64,000 bases of DNA from CAG-492 sp045643465 (GCA_045643465.1 JAZUKV010000034.1:5274-69273); one strand, 5' to 3'. Counted from the stretch's first letter, positions 53,335 to 62,759 are shown. Numbers and translations: made by a program. Notes: generated by a model not told the origin, from the sequence alone.

Positions 53335-54066
53335 ATGTTAAATTTTGTTATATGCGATGACAATGAAAACGCACTAAATAGATTCACTACAATGTTAGAC
53401 CTTGTTTTTGTTAATAATGATTTAGATGGACACATTTCATTAGCCACCTCAGACGCTAATGAACTTTTTAATTTTATAAAAAGTACCAAACCTGATGTAG
53501 CAATACTTGATATTGATTTACGCTCTAATATCTCAGGACTTGATTTAGCTAATAAAATTCGTAAAATTAATAAAGATATTTATATTATATTTGCAACAGC
53601 ACATCTAGAATATTTAATTTTAGCATACAAATGTAAAACCTTTGATTATTTACCCAAACCTATAACAATTGGTAATTTAGAATCAACTATTTTACGATTG
53701 TTTAACGATATTCAATCTAATACTGCAAATAAATTTATTAAAATACACAATAAAAAAACTTTTATAAAATCAGATTCTATCTGTTTTATAGAAAAAGAAA
53801 ATACGAAATTAGTTTTTAGATCTGCTGATACAGAATATACTACATATTCTACTTTTAAGGATTTAGAAAAAAATTTGCCTTCGAATTTTGTTAGATGCCA
53901 TAAATCTTATATTGTAAATGTTAATAATATTAAAAGTATTGATAATGACTCAATAACATTTACTAATAATACTTCTTTAGTTTGCTATATTGGGAAATCT
54001 TACAAGAAAAAATTTTTGGAGGTATTAAATTATGAACTTAACACAAATGATAATGACACAAAATGA
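53335..54066 (+). CDS. LytTR response regulator (AgrA-like)
   Basis: A 243-residue protein. The receiver domain has DD at 8-9, phosphoacceptor Asp59 in VAILDIDL and Lys in DYLPKP. The LytTR DNA-binding domain (about 135-235) has FVRCHKSYIVNVNNIKSI. It is the first gene of the Agr-like locus and overlaps the kinase by 35 bp. A CGGAGGA site precedes the ATG. It probably binds upstream of the agr and target genes; no binding pair was mapped. Confidence 0.93.
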   Translation: MLNFVICDDNENALNRFTTMLDLVFVNNDLDGHISLATSDANELFNFIKSTKPDVAILDIDLRSNISGLDLANKIRKINKDIYIIFATAHLEYLILAYKCKTFDYLPKPITIGNLESTILRLFNDIQSNTANKFIKIHNKKTFIKSDSICFIEKENTKLVFRSADTEYTTYSTFKDLEKNLPSNFVRCHKSYIVNVNNIKSIDNDSITFTNNTSLVCYIGKSYKKKFLEVLNYELNTNDNDTK

Positions 54067-55345
54067 AACTTTAATAACTATTTTAAATTGTATTTTCGCT
54101 TTTTTTGAAGCATTATACATCTTTCAATTTATGAAACAAATATTAGGAAAAAACTTGTCCAATATTAAAAAATGTTTGTATATATTGATAATAACTTTAA
54201 CAAGTATTTTAACCAATATTTTAATTCCTAACTCTATTGGTGATATTGTTACACTATTTTGTTTAGTATTATGTACTATTGGTATATTTAAAGAAAACAT
54301 AAAGACTACATTAAAAGGTATTATTTTCGTATATATGAGTATATTTGTATCTGGATTTTTAATTCAATTATTAGCTAATATCTATATTCCTCAAAATTCG
54401 ATACTAAGCATACCCTTATATAGAATTATATTTTGGATTCCTGTATATTCAATATTATGGATTATTTATATTATATATAGAAAACGATTAAATATATTTC
54501 AAAGCCTAAAAAAAATTTCTAAAACACTTTTGACACTAAATTTGTTACTTGGAATATTTGCTATATTTTTACAAACATTTATTTTTTCATTTTATACAAA
54601 TCTTTCATTACACATAAAACTGCTTATCTTTATTCCTCTATTATTATATTTTATAATAAGCATATATAGTTTATTTAGAACACAAAAATTGGAGCAAACC
54701 ACTATTGAACTAGAAAATGAAAAATCATACAACAAAACCCTTATCTTATTGCATGATAATATTCGTGGCTTTAAGCATGATTTTAACAATATTGTTCAAG
54801 CACTTGGTGGATATATTTCATTAAATGATATGAATGGTTTAAAAGAATATTACAAACATTTATTAGAAGACTGTAAACAAACAAATAATTTGAATATCTT
54901 AAATCCTGAAACAATAAATAATCCTTCAATTTATAGTTTGTTAACTAATAAATATTATTTGGCTACAGAAAAAGGAATTAAAATGACTTTTAATATTTTT
55001 ACAGATTTAAGTAAAATCAATTTCAATATTTATGAATTTACTAGAATACTTGGAATTTTACTTGATAATGCTATTGAAGCCTCTCAAGAAACTGAAGAAA
55101 AAATAATTAATATAGAATTTAAATCTGATTCAAAAAAACAATTATTTATTATATCTAATAGTTGTAAAGATTCAAATATTTCTACAACTAAAATATTTGA
55201 AAAAGGTTATTCAACAAAAGAGCGAAATTCTGGTATCGGTTTATGGAAAGTTCATACTATTTTATCAAAAAATACAAATGCCGATTTATTTACTACAGTT
55301 AATAATAATATGTTCACACAACAATTAGAAGTTTTTTATGTATAA
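54032..55345 (+). CDS. AgrC-like sensor histidine kinase (GHKL)
   Basis: A 437-residue membrane sensor with six or seven N-terminal hydrophobic segments (to about 210). The phosphorylated His249 lies in FKHDFNNIVQALGGYISL. The ATPase has N box ILLDNAIEAS and G box SGIGLWKVH. This domain order is the AgrC type that reads a cyclic peptide. Its TTGGAGG site is inside the upstream gene. The agrDB genes face it from the minus strand; a terminator lies between. Confidence 0.93.
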   Translation: MNLTQMIMTQNETLITILNCIFAFFEALYIFQFMKQILGKNLSNIKKCLYILIITLTSILTNILIPNSIGDIVTLFCLVLCTIGIFKENIKTTLKGIIFVYMSIFVSGFLIQLLANIYIPQNSILSIPLYRIIFWIPVYSILWIIYIIYRKRLNIFQSLKKISKTLLTLNLLLGIFAIFLQTFIFSFYTNLSLHIKLLIFIPLLLYFIISIYSLFRTQKLEQTTIELENEKSYNKTLILLHDNIRGFKHDFNNIVQALGGYISLNDMNGLKEYYKHLLEDCKQTNNLNILNPETINNPSIYSLLTNKYYLATEKGIKMTFNIFTDLSKINFNIYEFTRILGILLDNAIEASQETEEKIINIEFKSDSKKQLFIISNSCKDSNISTTKIFEKGYSTKERNSGIGLWKVHTILSKNTNADLFTTVNNNMFTQQLEVFYV

Positions 55346-55351
55346 AAATTT

Positions 55352-55382
55352 AAAAGATAGATTAAAAAATCTATCTTTTTTT
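55352..55382. terminator. Terminator between kinase and agrD
   Basis: The 12-bp stem AAAAGATAGATT/AATCTATCTTTT is followed by T10 on the plus strand and preceded by A-rich DNA, so it may stop both converging transcripts. Confidence 0.85.
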
Positions 55383-55386
55383 TTAC

Positions 55387-55515
55387 TTATTTTTCATCTT
55401 TTTTTATTAAACATTTTGGCATTTTAGGTTGATGTAATGTTACTAAAATTAAACTTCCACTATTTGCTGATCTCTTTGCACTATCTTCTGCAAGTTTTAC
55501 TAATTTTTCTATCAT
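55387..55515 (-). CDS. agrD: AgrD-like autoinducer precursor without the usual ring cysteine
   Basis: A 42-residue peptide behind a perfect AAGGAGGTGAT site. It has an amphipathic N-terminal helix (MIEKLVKLAEDSAKRSANSG), a hydrophobic core (SLILVTL) and the AgrD recognition tail HQPKMPKCLIKKDEK, as in clostridial HQPxxP precursors. The core normally starts with Cys; here Ser21 is the only nearby nucleophile, with Thr26 later. The sole Cys is in the tail. The signal could be a serine lactone. agrB is 36 bp upstream, so transcription runs agrB then agrD. Confidence 0.88.
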   Translation of the reverse strand: MIEKLVKLAEDSAKRSANSGSLILVTLHQPKMPKCLIKKDEK

Positions 55516-55551
55516 AAGATCACCTCCTTATTAAATTTTTTATAAAAAATG

Positions 55552-56181
55552 CTATACCGCATTTTTATCTGTTTTTATATATTCTAAATATCCAAATTTT
55601 ACATTAAACATTTTATACACCAATCTAGTAATTGTTATACTTTGGAATAAAACTCCTATAATGCATATGTTACTAATTATTCTATTTTTAATTATGATAG
55701 AGCCTAATAATGTCAATGTCACAATTATATATGAAGCTATTTTTTTAATTTTTCTATCTCTTTTTCTTAAAATTGGTACATAATCTGTATCAGCTGGTGC
55801 ATATAACGTTATCATAGTTATTGAAAAAATATAAATTAAACATATAACAGCTATTTTGATATAAAAATTAGGGAAATATATTGCTTTACTTATTATTGCA
55901 GTTCCCATATACATAAAAGTTGTACCAATCATACATCCTATATGACTTTTTAAATGAACTCCTCCTGATGTAAATCTATACGTAGATATAACTATAATAG
56001 AAATAATCGTATGCTCTAATAATCCACATATCCAAGCAATTGCTAACAATATGAAAAACTTTGGAACTTCACCTATAATAAGTTCAAATCCATATCTTAT
56101 AACTTCTGCTCTTTGATCATCTACTTCTGGCATTTTTAATTTCACCCTTTTCATAAGCTTATCGCAAATTTGCTCTACCAT
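55552..56181 (-). CDS. agrB: AgrB-like accessory gene regulator protein
   Basis: A 209-residue membrane protease that cuts and cyclises AgrD. The catalytic pair is His76 and Cys83 in RFTSGGVHLKSHIGC, with the same six-residue spacing as in Staphylococcus. Four to six hydrophobic segments follow. The frame extends by GTG GAA CTT to 56190, but that GTG is inside the AAGGTGG site. It is the first gene of the agrBD unit. Confidence 0.94.
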   Translation of the reverse strand: MVEQICDKLMKRVKLKMPEVDDQRAEVIRYGFELIIGEVPKFFILLAIAWICGLLEHTIISIIVISTYRFTSGGVHLKSHIGCMIGTTFMYMGTAIISKAIYFPNFYIKIAVICLIYIFSITMITLYAPADTDYVPILRKRDRKIKKIASYIIVTLTLLGSIIIKNRIISNICIIGVLFQSITITRLVYKMFNVKFGYLEYIKTDKNAV

Positions 56182-56257
56182 AAGTTCCACCTTCTTTCTG
56201 AAACAATAATATAATTAAAAAATACCAAAAGATTTTTATTGATATAAAAAGACAAAA

Positions 56258-56300
56258 AAAGAATATAAAAAATTCATTTTTTGAATTTCCTATATTCTTT
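56258..56300 (-). terminator. Terminator after the RluD-family gene
   Basis: A stem AAAGAATATA/TATATTCTTT with inner AATTCA/TGAATT lies 24 bp after the stop; T-rich DNA follows on the minus strand. Confidence 0.7.
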
Positions 56301-56323
56301 TTGCATTTTCATATAATTAATTT

Positions 56324-57004
56324 TTATAAACAATCTTCTAAAATTTTCCAAGAGCCTATTTTCTCTGGATATAATTCAAATGTAAGCTCTTCTTTTGTTA
56401 CTGGATGCACAATTTTCAAACTATATGCCCATAAACAAATTTGTTTGCCATGGCCTCTACCACCATATTTTTGATCACCATATATGCTATGATCTCTGCT
56501 AGATAATTGCACTCTAATCTGATGATGTCTACCAGTATGTAAATTTATTTTTGCAACCGATAAATTTAAATCTGGGTCATATTTAATAATTTCATAATCT
56601 AATTTTGCAAGTTTAGAATTCTTTGTGCCTTCTTTTACAACTTTACTCATATTCTTAGATTCATTTTTTAATAAATAATCTTCCATAGTACCTATTGTAC
56701 TTTCAAATTTTCCATTAGCTATAACAAGATATTTCTTTTCAAATTGTTTACATCTAACCTCTTCACTTAATCTTGATGCAGCCTTAGAAGTTTTAGCAAA
56801 AACCATAACTCCACCAACTGGTCGATCCAATCTATGAACTAAACCTAAATAAACATTTCCAGGTTTATTATATTTTTCTTTTAAATAATCCTTAATAATT
56901 GTTAACATATCTAAATCTCCAGTTTTATCAGCTTGTGATGGTATATTAACAATTTTCTCTACAACTATAATATGATTATCCTCATATAAAACATTTAACT
57001 TCAT
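56324..57004 (-). CDS. RluA/RluD family RNA pseudouridine synthase
   Basis: A 226-residue enzyme isomerising uridine in RNA. It has the motif LVHRLDRPVGGVMVFAKTSK with the catalytic Asp in HRLDR, and INLHTGRHHQIRVQLSSRDH. There is no S4 domain, making it a short RluC/YhcT type; the RNA target is unknown. AAGGAG precedes the ATG. The methyltransferase gene lies upstream, with the palindromic repeat between them. Confidence 0.92.
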   Translation of the reverse strand: MKLNVLYEDNHIIVVEKIVNIPSQADKTGDLDMLTIIKDYLKEKYNKPGNVYLGLVHRLDRPVGGVMVFAKTSKAASRLSEEVRCKQFEKKYLVIANGKFESTIGTMEDYLLKNESKNMSKVVKEGTKNSKLAKLDYEIIKYDPDLNLSVAKINLHTGRHHQIRVQLSSRDHSIYGDQKYGGRGHGKQICLWAYSLKIVHPVTKEELTFELYPEKIGSWKILEDCL

Positions 57005-57026
57005 ATCTATTGCTCCTTAATTTCTT

Positions 57027-57088
57027 GTGGAAATGGGGACGGGTCTAAATTCCACAAAAGTGGAATTTAGAACCGTCCCCATTTCCAC
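57027..57088. repeat. 62-bp palindromic GAACCGTCCCC repeat
   Basis: Two 29-bp arms with one mismatch surround AAAA. The right arm (57060-57088) begins GTGGAATTTAGAACCGTCCC and is the same family as the 13.7-kb direct repeats. It ends at the stop codon of the methyltransferase. As RNA it would form a very stable hairpin between the two genes. Confidence 0.88.
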
Positions 57089-57948
57089 TATTTTGATTCC
57101 CATCTTCCATATATTCCACATGGTAATACTAGGTCTGATTTTTGCATTGGTATTCCTATTTCACCATTTGAAAATTTACCTTCTTTTTTAATATTTAATT
57201 TTAATATATTTTCTAATACCATACTTGATATTCCTGTTGTGTATGAATTTATTAAAAAGAATAATGGATTGTCACTTAGCACTTTTGAACATAGCTCTAC
57301 TAATCCATATATATTTTCTTCAAATTTCCATACTTCCCCATTTGTTCCTCTTCCATAAGATGGTGGATCCATTATTATTGCATCATATTTATTACCTCTT
57401 CTTATTTCTCGATTTACAAATTTTACTACATCATCAATTAAATATCTTACTGGCCTATCTTCCAACCCTGATGCTTGTACATTTTCTTTTGCCCAAGATA
57501 CCATTCCTTTTGAACTATCAACATGCGCTACTGAAGCTCCTGCTGATAAACATGCTACAGTTGCACCTCCTGTATAAGCAAATAAATTTAATACTTTGAT
57601 TTCTCTTCCAGATTTTTTTATTTTTTCAATCATCCAATCCCAGTTAACTGCTTGCTCTGGAAATAATCCTGTATGCTTAAATCCCATTGGCTTTATATTG
57701 AATGTTAAATTTTTGTATTTTACTTGCCATGACTCTGGAACTTTTTTATTATATTTCCATTGACCACCGCCAGTATTGCTTCTTAAATATTCAGCATTTG
57801 CATTTTTCCATAGCTCTGGATAAGATTTTTCCTTCCAAATTATTTGTGGATCTGGTCTAGCCAAAATTACATCTTTCCATTTTTCTAATTTTATTCCATC
57901 TGCCATATCTAATATTTGATAATCTTTCCAATCATTAGCTAAATTCAT
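57088..57948 (-). CDS. Class I SAM-dependent rRNA methyltransferase (RlmI/RlmK-like)
   Basis: A 286-residue methyltransferase. It has KPMGFKHTGLFPEQAVNWDW, the SAM-binding VLNLFAYTGGATVACLSAGA and the catalytic DAIIMDPPSYGRG. This matches the S-adenosylmethionine-dependent methyltransferase group that includes RlmI and RlmL C-terminal domains, lacking the PUA domain. The target is probably 23S rRNA but the site is not known. An AGGAG site precedes the ATG. Confidence 0.85.
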   Translation of the reverse strand: MNLANDWKDYQILDMADGIKLEKWKDVILARPDPQIIWKEKSYPELWKNANAEYLRSNTGGGQWKYNKKVPESWQVKYKNLTFNIKPMGFKHTGLFPEQAVNWDWMIEKIKKSGREIKVLNLFAYTGGATVACLSAGASVAHVDSSKGMVSWAKENVQASGLEDRPVRYLIDDVVKFVNREIRRGNKYDAIIMDPPSYGRGTNGEVWKFEENIYGLVELCSKVLSDNPLFFLINSYTTGISSMVLENILKLNIKKEGKFSNGEIGIPMQKSDLVLPCGIYGRWESK

Positions 57949-57972
57949 ATTACATCTCCTAATTCATTAATT

Positions 57973-58158
57973 TTATATATACAATGTTTTTATAATATCA
58001 ATAAATTTTATTATTAAAATGTAATCAATGAAAAACACAATAGTTGATATAATTACAATAATAATAAAAATTTTATTACTTTTTTCTTTTATTGTTAATT
58101 CATTTCCTGAACTTTTTCTTATTTTTAATCTTGTTAGTGCTTTTAATATATAAGTCAT
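57973..58158 (-). CDS. Small single-span membrane protein (61 aa)
   Basis: I do not recognise it. A basic N-terminus (LKALTRLKIRKSSGNELTIK) is followed by one membrane segment (about 28-50). The length and layout recall SecE, but the conserved Trp-Pro before the span is missing and nusG is not adjacent. A GGGAGGA site lies well spaced before the ATG. It is the first gene before the methyltransferase. Confidence 0.6.
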   Translation of the reverse strand: MTYILKALTRLKIRKSSGNELTIKEKSNKIFIIIVIISTIVFFIDYILIIKFIDIIKTLYI

Positions 58159-58307
58159 TTTTATTCCTCCCGACTTATACTATTATATTCAGGCTTGTCC
58201 TATTTAGAACACTTTTTTATTATAACATTTTTTGAAATTTTTTCAAGCATTATTTGTATTATGTAGATTTGCAATTTGTTATTCTGCTAGTACAAAAACA
58301 AAAATTT

Positions 58308-58334
58308 CCCGACTTAGTATCAATCTAAATCGGG
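58308..58334 (-). terminator. Terminator after htpG
   Basis: A 10-bp stem, CCCGATTTAG/CTAAGTCGGG with one G-T pair, has a 7-nt loop and lies 17 bp past the htpG stop. Confidence 0.82.
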
Positions 58335-58351
58335 ATTTTCATTTTATTTAA

Positions 58352-60232
58352 TTATTTTGAAATTAAATCACATATTATATTACTAATTTCTGTTGGATTA
58401 TCTATACTTAAACCTTCAATTAATTTGGCTTGTGCATATAAAATTTTAGCATAATCTTTTAATGCTTCTTTATCATTTTCAAATAGATTTTTCAATTTTT
58501 CTGCAATAGGATGATTTTCATTAATCTCTAATGATGTTTTTGCTTGAATTGTTCTATTATTTGGCAAAGCATTGATAACTTTTTGCATTTCTACAGAAAT
58601 TGCTCCTTCAGTTGTCAAGCATACTGGATGCTCTTTTAATCTATTTGTAAAACAAACCTTTGCGACTTCAGGAATTGCTTCTTGCATTAATGATAACATA
58701 TCTTTGCTATCTTCATTTAATTTTTCAATTTGCTCTTTTTCCTCTTTACTATCTAAATCTAAATTATTTGCAGAAACATTTGCAAATTCTTTTTCATCAT
58801 ACTTCATTAAAACTTGAAGAGCAAATTCATCAATTTCATCTGTTAAATATAAAATTTCATAACCTTTGCTTTTTACGCCCTCAACTTGTGGTAACATATC
58901 TATTTTTTCCACAACATCTCCACAAGCATAATAAATCTTATCTTGTCCTTCTTTCATTCTAGTTACATATTCTTTTAGTGTAACTAGTTTTTGCTCTGTA
59001 GATGAATAAAACATCAATAAATCTTTTAATTTATCTTTGTCCACACCAAAATTATTATAACAACCAAATTTTAATTGAACGCCAAAAGTTTTAAAAAATT
59101 TAACATATTCATCACGATTTTTATTTAGCATATCTTCTAATTCAGATTTAATCTTTTTCTCTATATTTTTAGCAATTGTTTTTAGTTGTCTATCTTGTTG
59201 CAAAATTTCTCTTGAAATATTTAAAGATAAATCTGGACTATCTACTAAACCTTTTGCAAAGCTAAAATAATCTGGTAATAAATCTTTACATTTTTCCATT
59301 ATTAATACACCATTAGAATATAAAGCTAATCCTTTTTCATATTCTTTTGTATAAAAATCATAAGGAAGTTGTGATGGAATATATACCAACATATCATAAT
59401 TTAAAGTTCCTTCCACTGTACTTTTAATTATCTTGGCTGGCTTTTCAAAATCTCCAAATCTTGTTTCATAAAAACTATTAAACTCCTCGTCTGTTACATC
59501 TGACTTTTTCTTTTTCCAGATTGGAACCATACTATTTAAAGTTTCTAATTCAACTTTATCTTCATATTCATTTTCTGTTCCTTCTTTAAGGGCGCTTTTT
59601 ATAACATTCATTTGAATTGGGAATCTTATATAATCAGAATATTTTTTTACAATTCCTTTAATTTTAAATTCATTTAGATATTCAGAATATTTTTCATCTT
59701 CTTGGTCATCTTTAATATGTAAGATTATTGTTGTTCCATAATCATCTTTATCAGTTTCTTCTATTGTATATCCATCTGCACCTTTAGATGTCCACTTATA
59801 TGCTTTCTCTTCCCCATATGCTTTGCTAATTACTTCAACTTCTTTAGCAACCATAAATGCAGAATAAAATCCAACACCAAATTGACCTATTATATCAACA
59901 TCTTCTTTTTTCTCATTTTCATTTTTAAATGCAAATGAACCACTTTGAGCTATTGTTCCTAAATTATTTTCAAGCTCTTCCGCTGTCATTCCAATACCTT
60001 TGTCTTCTATTATTAATGCATTATTTTCCTTATCTATTTTTAATTTAATAATCAAATCTTCTTTATTAACATCAATTTTTTTATCTGTTAATGAACTATA
60101 ATATAGCTTATCCATTGCATCACTTGCATTTGAAATTAGCTCTCTTAAAAATATCTCCCTATTTGTATAAATAGAATTAATCATTAAGTCTAATAATCTT
60201 TTTGACTCTGCCTTAAATTGTTTTGTTTCCAT
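58352..60232 (-). CDS. htpG: Chaperone protein HtpG (Hsp90)
   Basis: A 626-residue Hsp90. It begins with FKAESKRLLDLMINSIYTN and has the GHKL ATP site with ELISNASDAMDKLYY, DKGIGMT and GQFGVGFYSAFMV. The middle-domain SREILQQDRQLK and the dimerisation domain follow. Length is normal. A GAGGTG site precedes the ATG. A CIRCE-like element lies 53 bp upstream. Confidence 0.97.
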   Translation of the reverse strand: METKQFKAESKRLLDLMINSIYTNREIFLRELISNASDAMDKLYYSSLTDKKIDVNKEDLIIKLKIDKENNALIIEDKGIGMTAEELENNLGTIAQSGSFAFKNENEKKEDVDIIGQFGVGFYSAFMVAKEVEVISKAYGEEKAYKWTSKGADGYTIEETDKDDYGTTIILHIKDDQEDEKYSEYLNEFKIKGIVKKYSDYIRFPIQMNVIKSALKEGTENEYEDKVELETLNSMVPIWKKKKSDVTDEEFNSFYETRFGDFEKPAKIIKSTVEGTLNYDMLVYIPSQLPYDFYTKEYEKGLALYSNGVLIMEKCKDLLPDYFSFAKGLVDSPDLSLNISREILQQDRQLKTIAKNIEKKIKSELEDMLNKNRDEYVKFFKTFGVQLKFGCYNNFGVDKDKLKDLLMFYSSTEQKLVTLKEYVTRMKEGQDKIYYACGDVVEKIDMLPQVEGVKSKGYEILYLTDEIDEFALQVLMKYDEKEFANVSANNLDLDSKEEKEQIEKLNEDSKDMLSLMQEAIPEVAKVCFTNRLKEHPVCLTTEGAISVEMQKVINALPNNRTIQAKTSLEINENHPIAEKLKNLFENDKEALKDYAKILYAQAKLIEGLSIDNPTEISNIICDLISK

Positions 60233-60284
60233 ATATTACACCTCTTTCATAAAATATTTACAATGCGTATCATATACCCATTTT

Positions 60285-60311
60285 TTAGCAAAGTCAATAC
60301 GTGAGTGCTAA
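60285..60311 (-). promoter_or_regulatory. CIRCE-like HrcA operator upstream of htpG
   Basis: TTAGCAAAG, nine bases, GAGTGCTAA: one half matches the CIRCE consensus (TTAGCACTC-N9-GAGTGCTAA) at 9 of 9 and the other at 6 of 9, with exact spacing. It may bring htpG under HrcA heat-shock repression. The weak half-site leaves doubt. Confidence 0.6.
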
Positions 60312-60465
60312 TAATTATATATTTTATATTTTTTGTATTATTTTTTTATTTCTGTTGATAATAAAAAGTGACTGTGATATATTTAAGTTGAAATTTTTTT
60401 AGGAACGTTGTTTATTAATTTTACGCTTACAACGTCCCCATTGATACTAAAAAGGAGGTTTCAAT

Positions 60466-62703
60466 ATGGAATTTAAACAATGGGAAAACTTTAATACAAA
60501 TAGTGAATGGGCTTATGAAATTGATGTTCGTGATTTCATTCAATCAAACTACAAACCATACACAGGCGATGGTTCTTTTTTGGCCCCTGCCACAGAAAAA
60601 ACTAAAAAATTATGGAATAAAGTTTTAGACTTATATGAAAAAGAAAGAAAAAACGGTGGTGTTTTGGATGCTGATGTAGCAACACCATCTTCAATAAATG
60701 CTTATGAAGCTGGATATATTGATAAAGATTTAGAAGAAATTGTTGGTCTTCAAACAGATGCACCTCTAAAAAGAGCTATTATGCCAAATGGTGGTATACG
60801 TATTGTTGAAAAATCTTGTGAAGCATATGGATTAAAAATTGACGAACAAACTTCAAAAATATACCATTCTTTAAGAAGAACTCATAATGATGGTGTATTT
60901 GCAGTTTATACTCCAGATATTAGAGCTGCAAGAAGCTCTCACCTTTTAACTGGTTTACCTGATGGATATGGACGTGGAAGAATAATTGGAGATTATAGAC
61001 GTGTCGCTCTTTACGGTATCGATACACTTATAGAGTTTAAGAAAAAAGACTTAGAAACTTATAATCAAGATGAATTTACTTATGATGTTATAAGAGCTCG
61101 TGAAGAAATTTTTGACCAAATTCAAGCATTAGAAGATTTAAAGAAAATGGCTGCTAAATATGGTATTGATATTTCAGTTCCAGCAAAAGATACAAAAGAA
61201 GCTATACAATGGTTATATTTTGGATATTTGGGTGCTGTAAAAGATCAAAATGGTGCAGCAATGAGTATTGGTAGAAACTCTACCTTTTTAGATATCTATA
61301 TGGAAAGAGATTTTGCTAAAGGAACTTTAACTGAAAGTGAAGCTCAAGAGCTAATGGATCATTTTATTATGAAATTAAGACTTGTACGCTTTTTACGCGC
61401 TCCTGAATATAATGAATTATTTAGTGGAGACCCTGTTTGGGTTACAGAAAGCATTGGTGGAATGGGTGTTGATGGTAGAACTTTAGTTACCAAAAATTCT
61501 TTTAGAGTTTTGCACACATTAAATAATTTAGGACCTGCACCTGAACCAAATTTAACTATTCTATGGTCTAAAAATTTACCAAAAGGCTTTAAAGATTTTT
61601 GTGCAAAAATTTCAATAGATACTTCTGCTATTCAATATGAAAACGATGATTTAATGAGAGCAACTCTTGGTGATGACTATGCTATAGCATGTTGTGTATC
61701 TGCAATGAAAATTGGAAAACAAATGCAATTCTTTGGTGCTAGAGCTAACTTAGCTAAAACTTTATTATATGCCATAAATGGTGGTGTTGATGAACTTTCT
61801 GGAAAACAAGTTGGTCCAAAATTAAGACCTATAACTTCTGAATATTTAAATTATGATGAAGTTATGGATAAATTCGATGATATGATGGAATATGTTGCTA
61901 CTATTTATATAAAGGCTTTAAATGCTATTCATTATATGCATGATAAATATTCATACGAAGCTTTAGAAATGGCATTACATGATAAAACTATTATACGAAC
62001 TATGGCTTGTGGAATTGCAGGACTTTCAGTTGTTGCCGATTCATTATCTGCTATAAAATATGCTAAAGTTAAAACTATTAGAAATGAAGCTGGACTTGTT
62101 GTAGATTATGAAATCGAAGGCGATTTTCCAAAATATGGAAACGATGATGATAGAGTTGATCAAATAGCTATAGATATTGTAAAAACTTTTGAAAGAAAAC
62201 TACAAAAGCATCAAATTTATAGAGATGCAAAACCTACACTTTCAATATTAACAATAACTTCAAATGTTGTTTATGGAAAAAACACAGGAAATACTCCTGA
62301 TGGCAGAAGAGCTGGTGTACCTTTCGGACCTGGAGCTAATCCTTTATATGGTAGAGATACAAATGGCGCCTTAGCTGTTATGAATACTATAGCTAAATTA
62401 CCTTATAAATATGCTGAAGATGGTATTTCATATACATTCGCTATTACACCTGCAACTCTTGGAACAGATTCTGTAACAAAAATAAACAATTTAGTAAGTA
62501 TGTTAGATGGTTACTTCATGCAAACTGGACATCATATAAATGTAAATATATTCAATCGAGAATTACTTGAAGATGCTATGGAACATCCTGAGAAATATCC
62601 TCAATTGACAATTCGAGTTTCTGGATATGCCGTTAATTTTGTAAAATTATCTAGAGAGCAACAATTAGATGTTATTAATAGAACTATTCATGAAAAAATT
62701 TAA
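60466..62703 (+). CDS. pflB: Formate C-acetyltransferase (pyruvate formate-lyase)
   Basis: PFL converts pyruvate and CoA to acetyl-CoA and formate anaerobically. The 745-residue glycyl-radical enzyme has the catalytic pair Cys409-Cys410 in AIACCVSAM and the radical Gly720 in IRVSGYAVNF, 26 residues from the end. AAAGGAGG precedes the ATG. The activating enzyme gene pflA often follows but is not here; the strong terminator shows a single-gene unit. Formate may feed fhs. Confidence 0.97.
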   Translation: MEFKQWENFNTNSEWAYEIDVRDFIQSNYKPYTGDGSFLAPATEKTKKLWNKVLDLYEKERKNGGVLDADVATPSSINAYEAGYIDKDLEEIVGLQTDAPLKRAIMPNGGIRIVEKSCEAYGLKIDEQTSKIYHSLRRTHNDGVFAVYTPDIRAARSSHLLTGLPDGYGRGRIIGDYRRVALYGIDTLIEFKKKDLETYNQDEFTYDVIRAREEIFDQIQALEDLKKMAAKYGIDISVPAKDTKEAIQWLYFGYLGAVKDQNGAAMSIGRNSTFLDIYMERDFAKGTLTESEAQELMDHFIMKLRLVRFLRAPEYNELFSGDPVWVTESIGGMGVDGRTLVTKNSFRVLHTLNNLGPAPEPNLTILWSKNLPKGFKDFCAKISIDTSAIQYENDDLMRATLGDDYAIACCVSAMKIGKQMQFFGARANLAKTLLYAINGGVDELSGKQVGPKLRPITSEYLNYDEVMDKFDDMMEYVATIYIKALNAIHYMHDKYSYEALEMALHDKTIIRTMACGIAGLSVVADSLSAIKYAKVKTIRNEAGLVVDYEIEGDFPKYGNDDDRVDQIAIDIVKTFERKLQKHQIYRDAKPTLSILTITSNVVYGKNTGNTPDGRRAGVPFGPGANPLYGRDTNGALAVMNTIAKLPYKYAEDGISYTFAITPATLGTDSVTKINNLVSMLDGYFMQTGHHINVNIFNRELLEDAMEHPEKYPQLTIRVSGYAVNFVKLSREQQLDVINRTIHEKI

Positions 62704-62714
62704 TATATATCTTT

Positions 62715-62745
62715 TAGGCGGATTACAATATCCGCCTACTTTTTT
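62715..62745 (+). terminator. Terminator after pflB
   Basis: An 8-bp G+C-rich stem TAGGCGGA/TCCGCCTA is followed by T6. Confidence 0.9.
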
Positions 62746-62759
62746 GCTTCAAACACAAA

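Noticed and set aside
55387..55389. Possible agrD pseudogene because the ring Cys is lacking
   Set aside because: The ribosome binding site, helix, HQPKMP tail and intact agrB argue for function; a Ser lactone is a known alternative.
57973..58158. SecE
   Set aside because: Size fits, but the conserved Trp-Pro region is absent and nusG is not adjacent.
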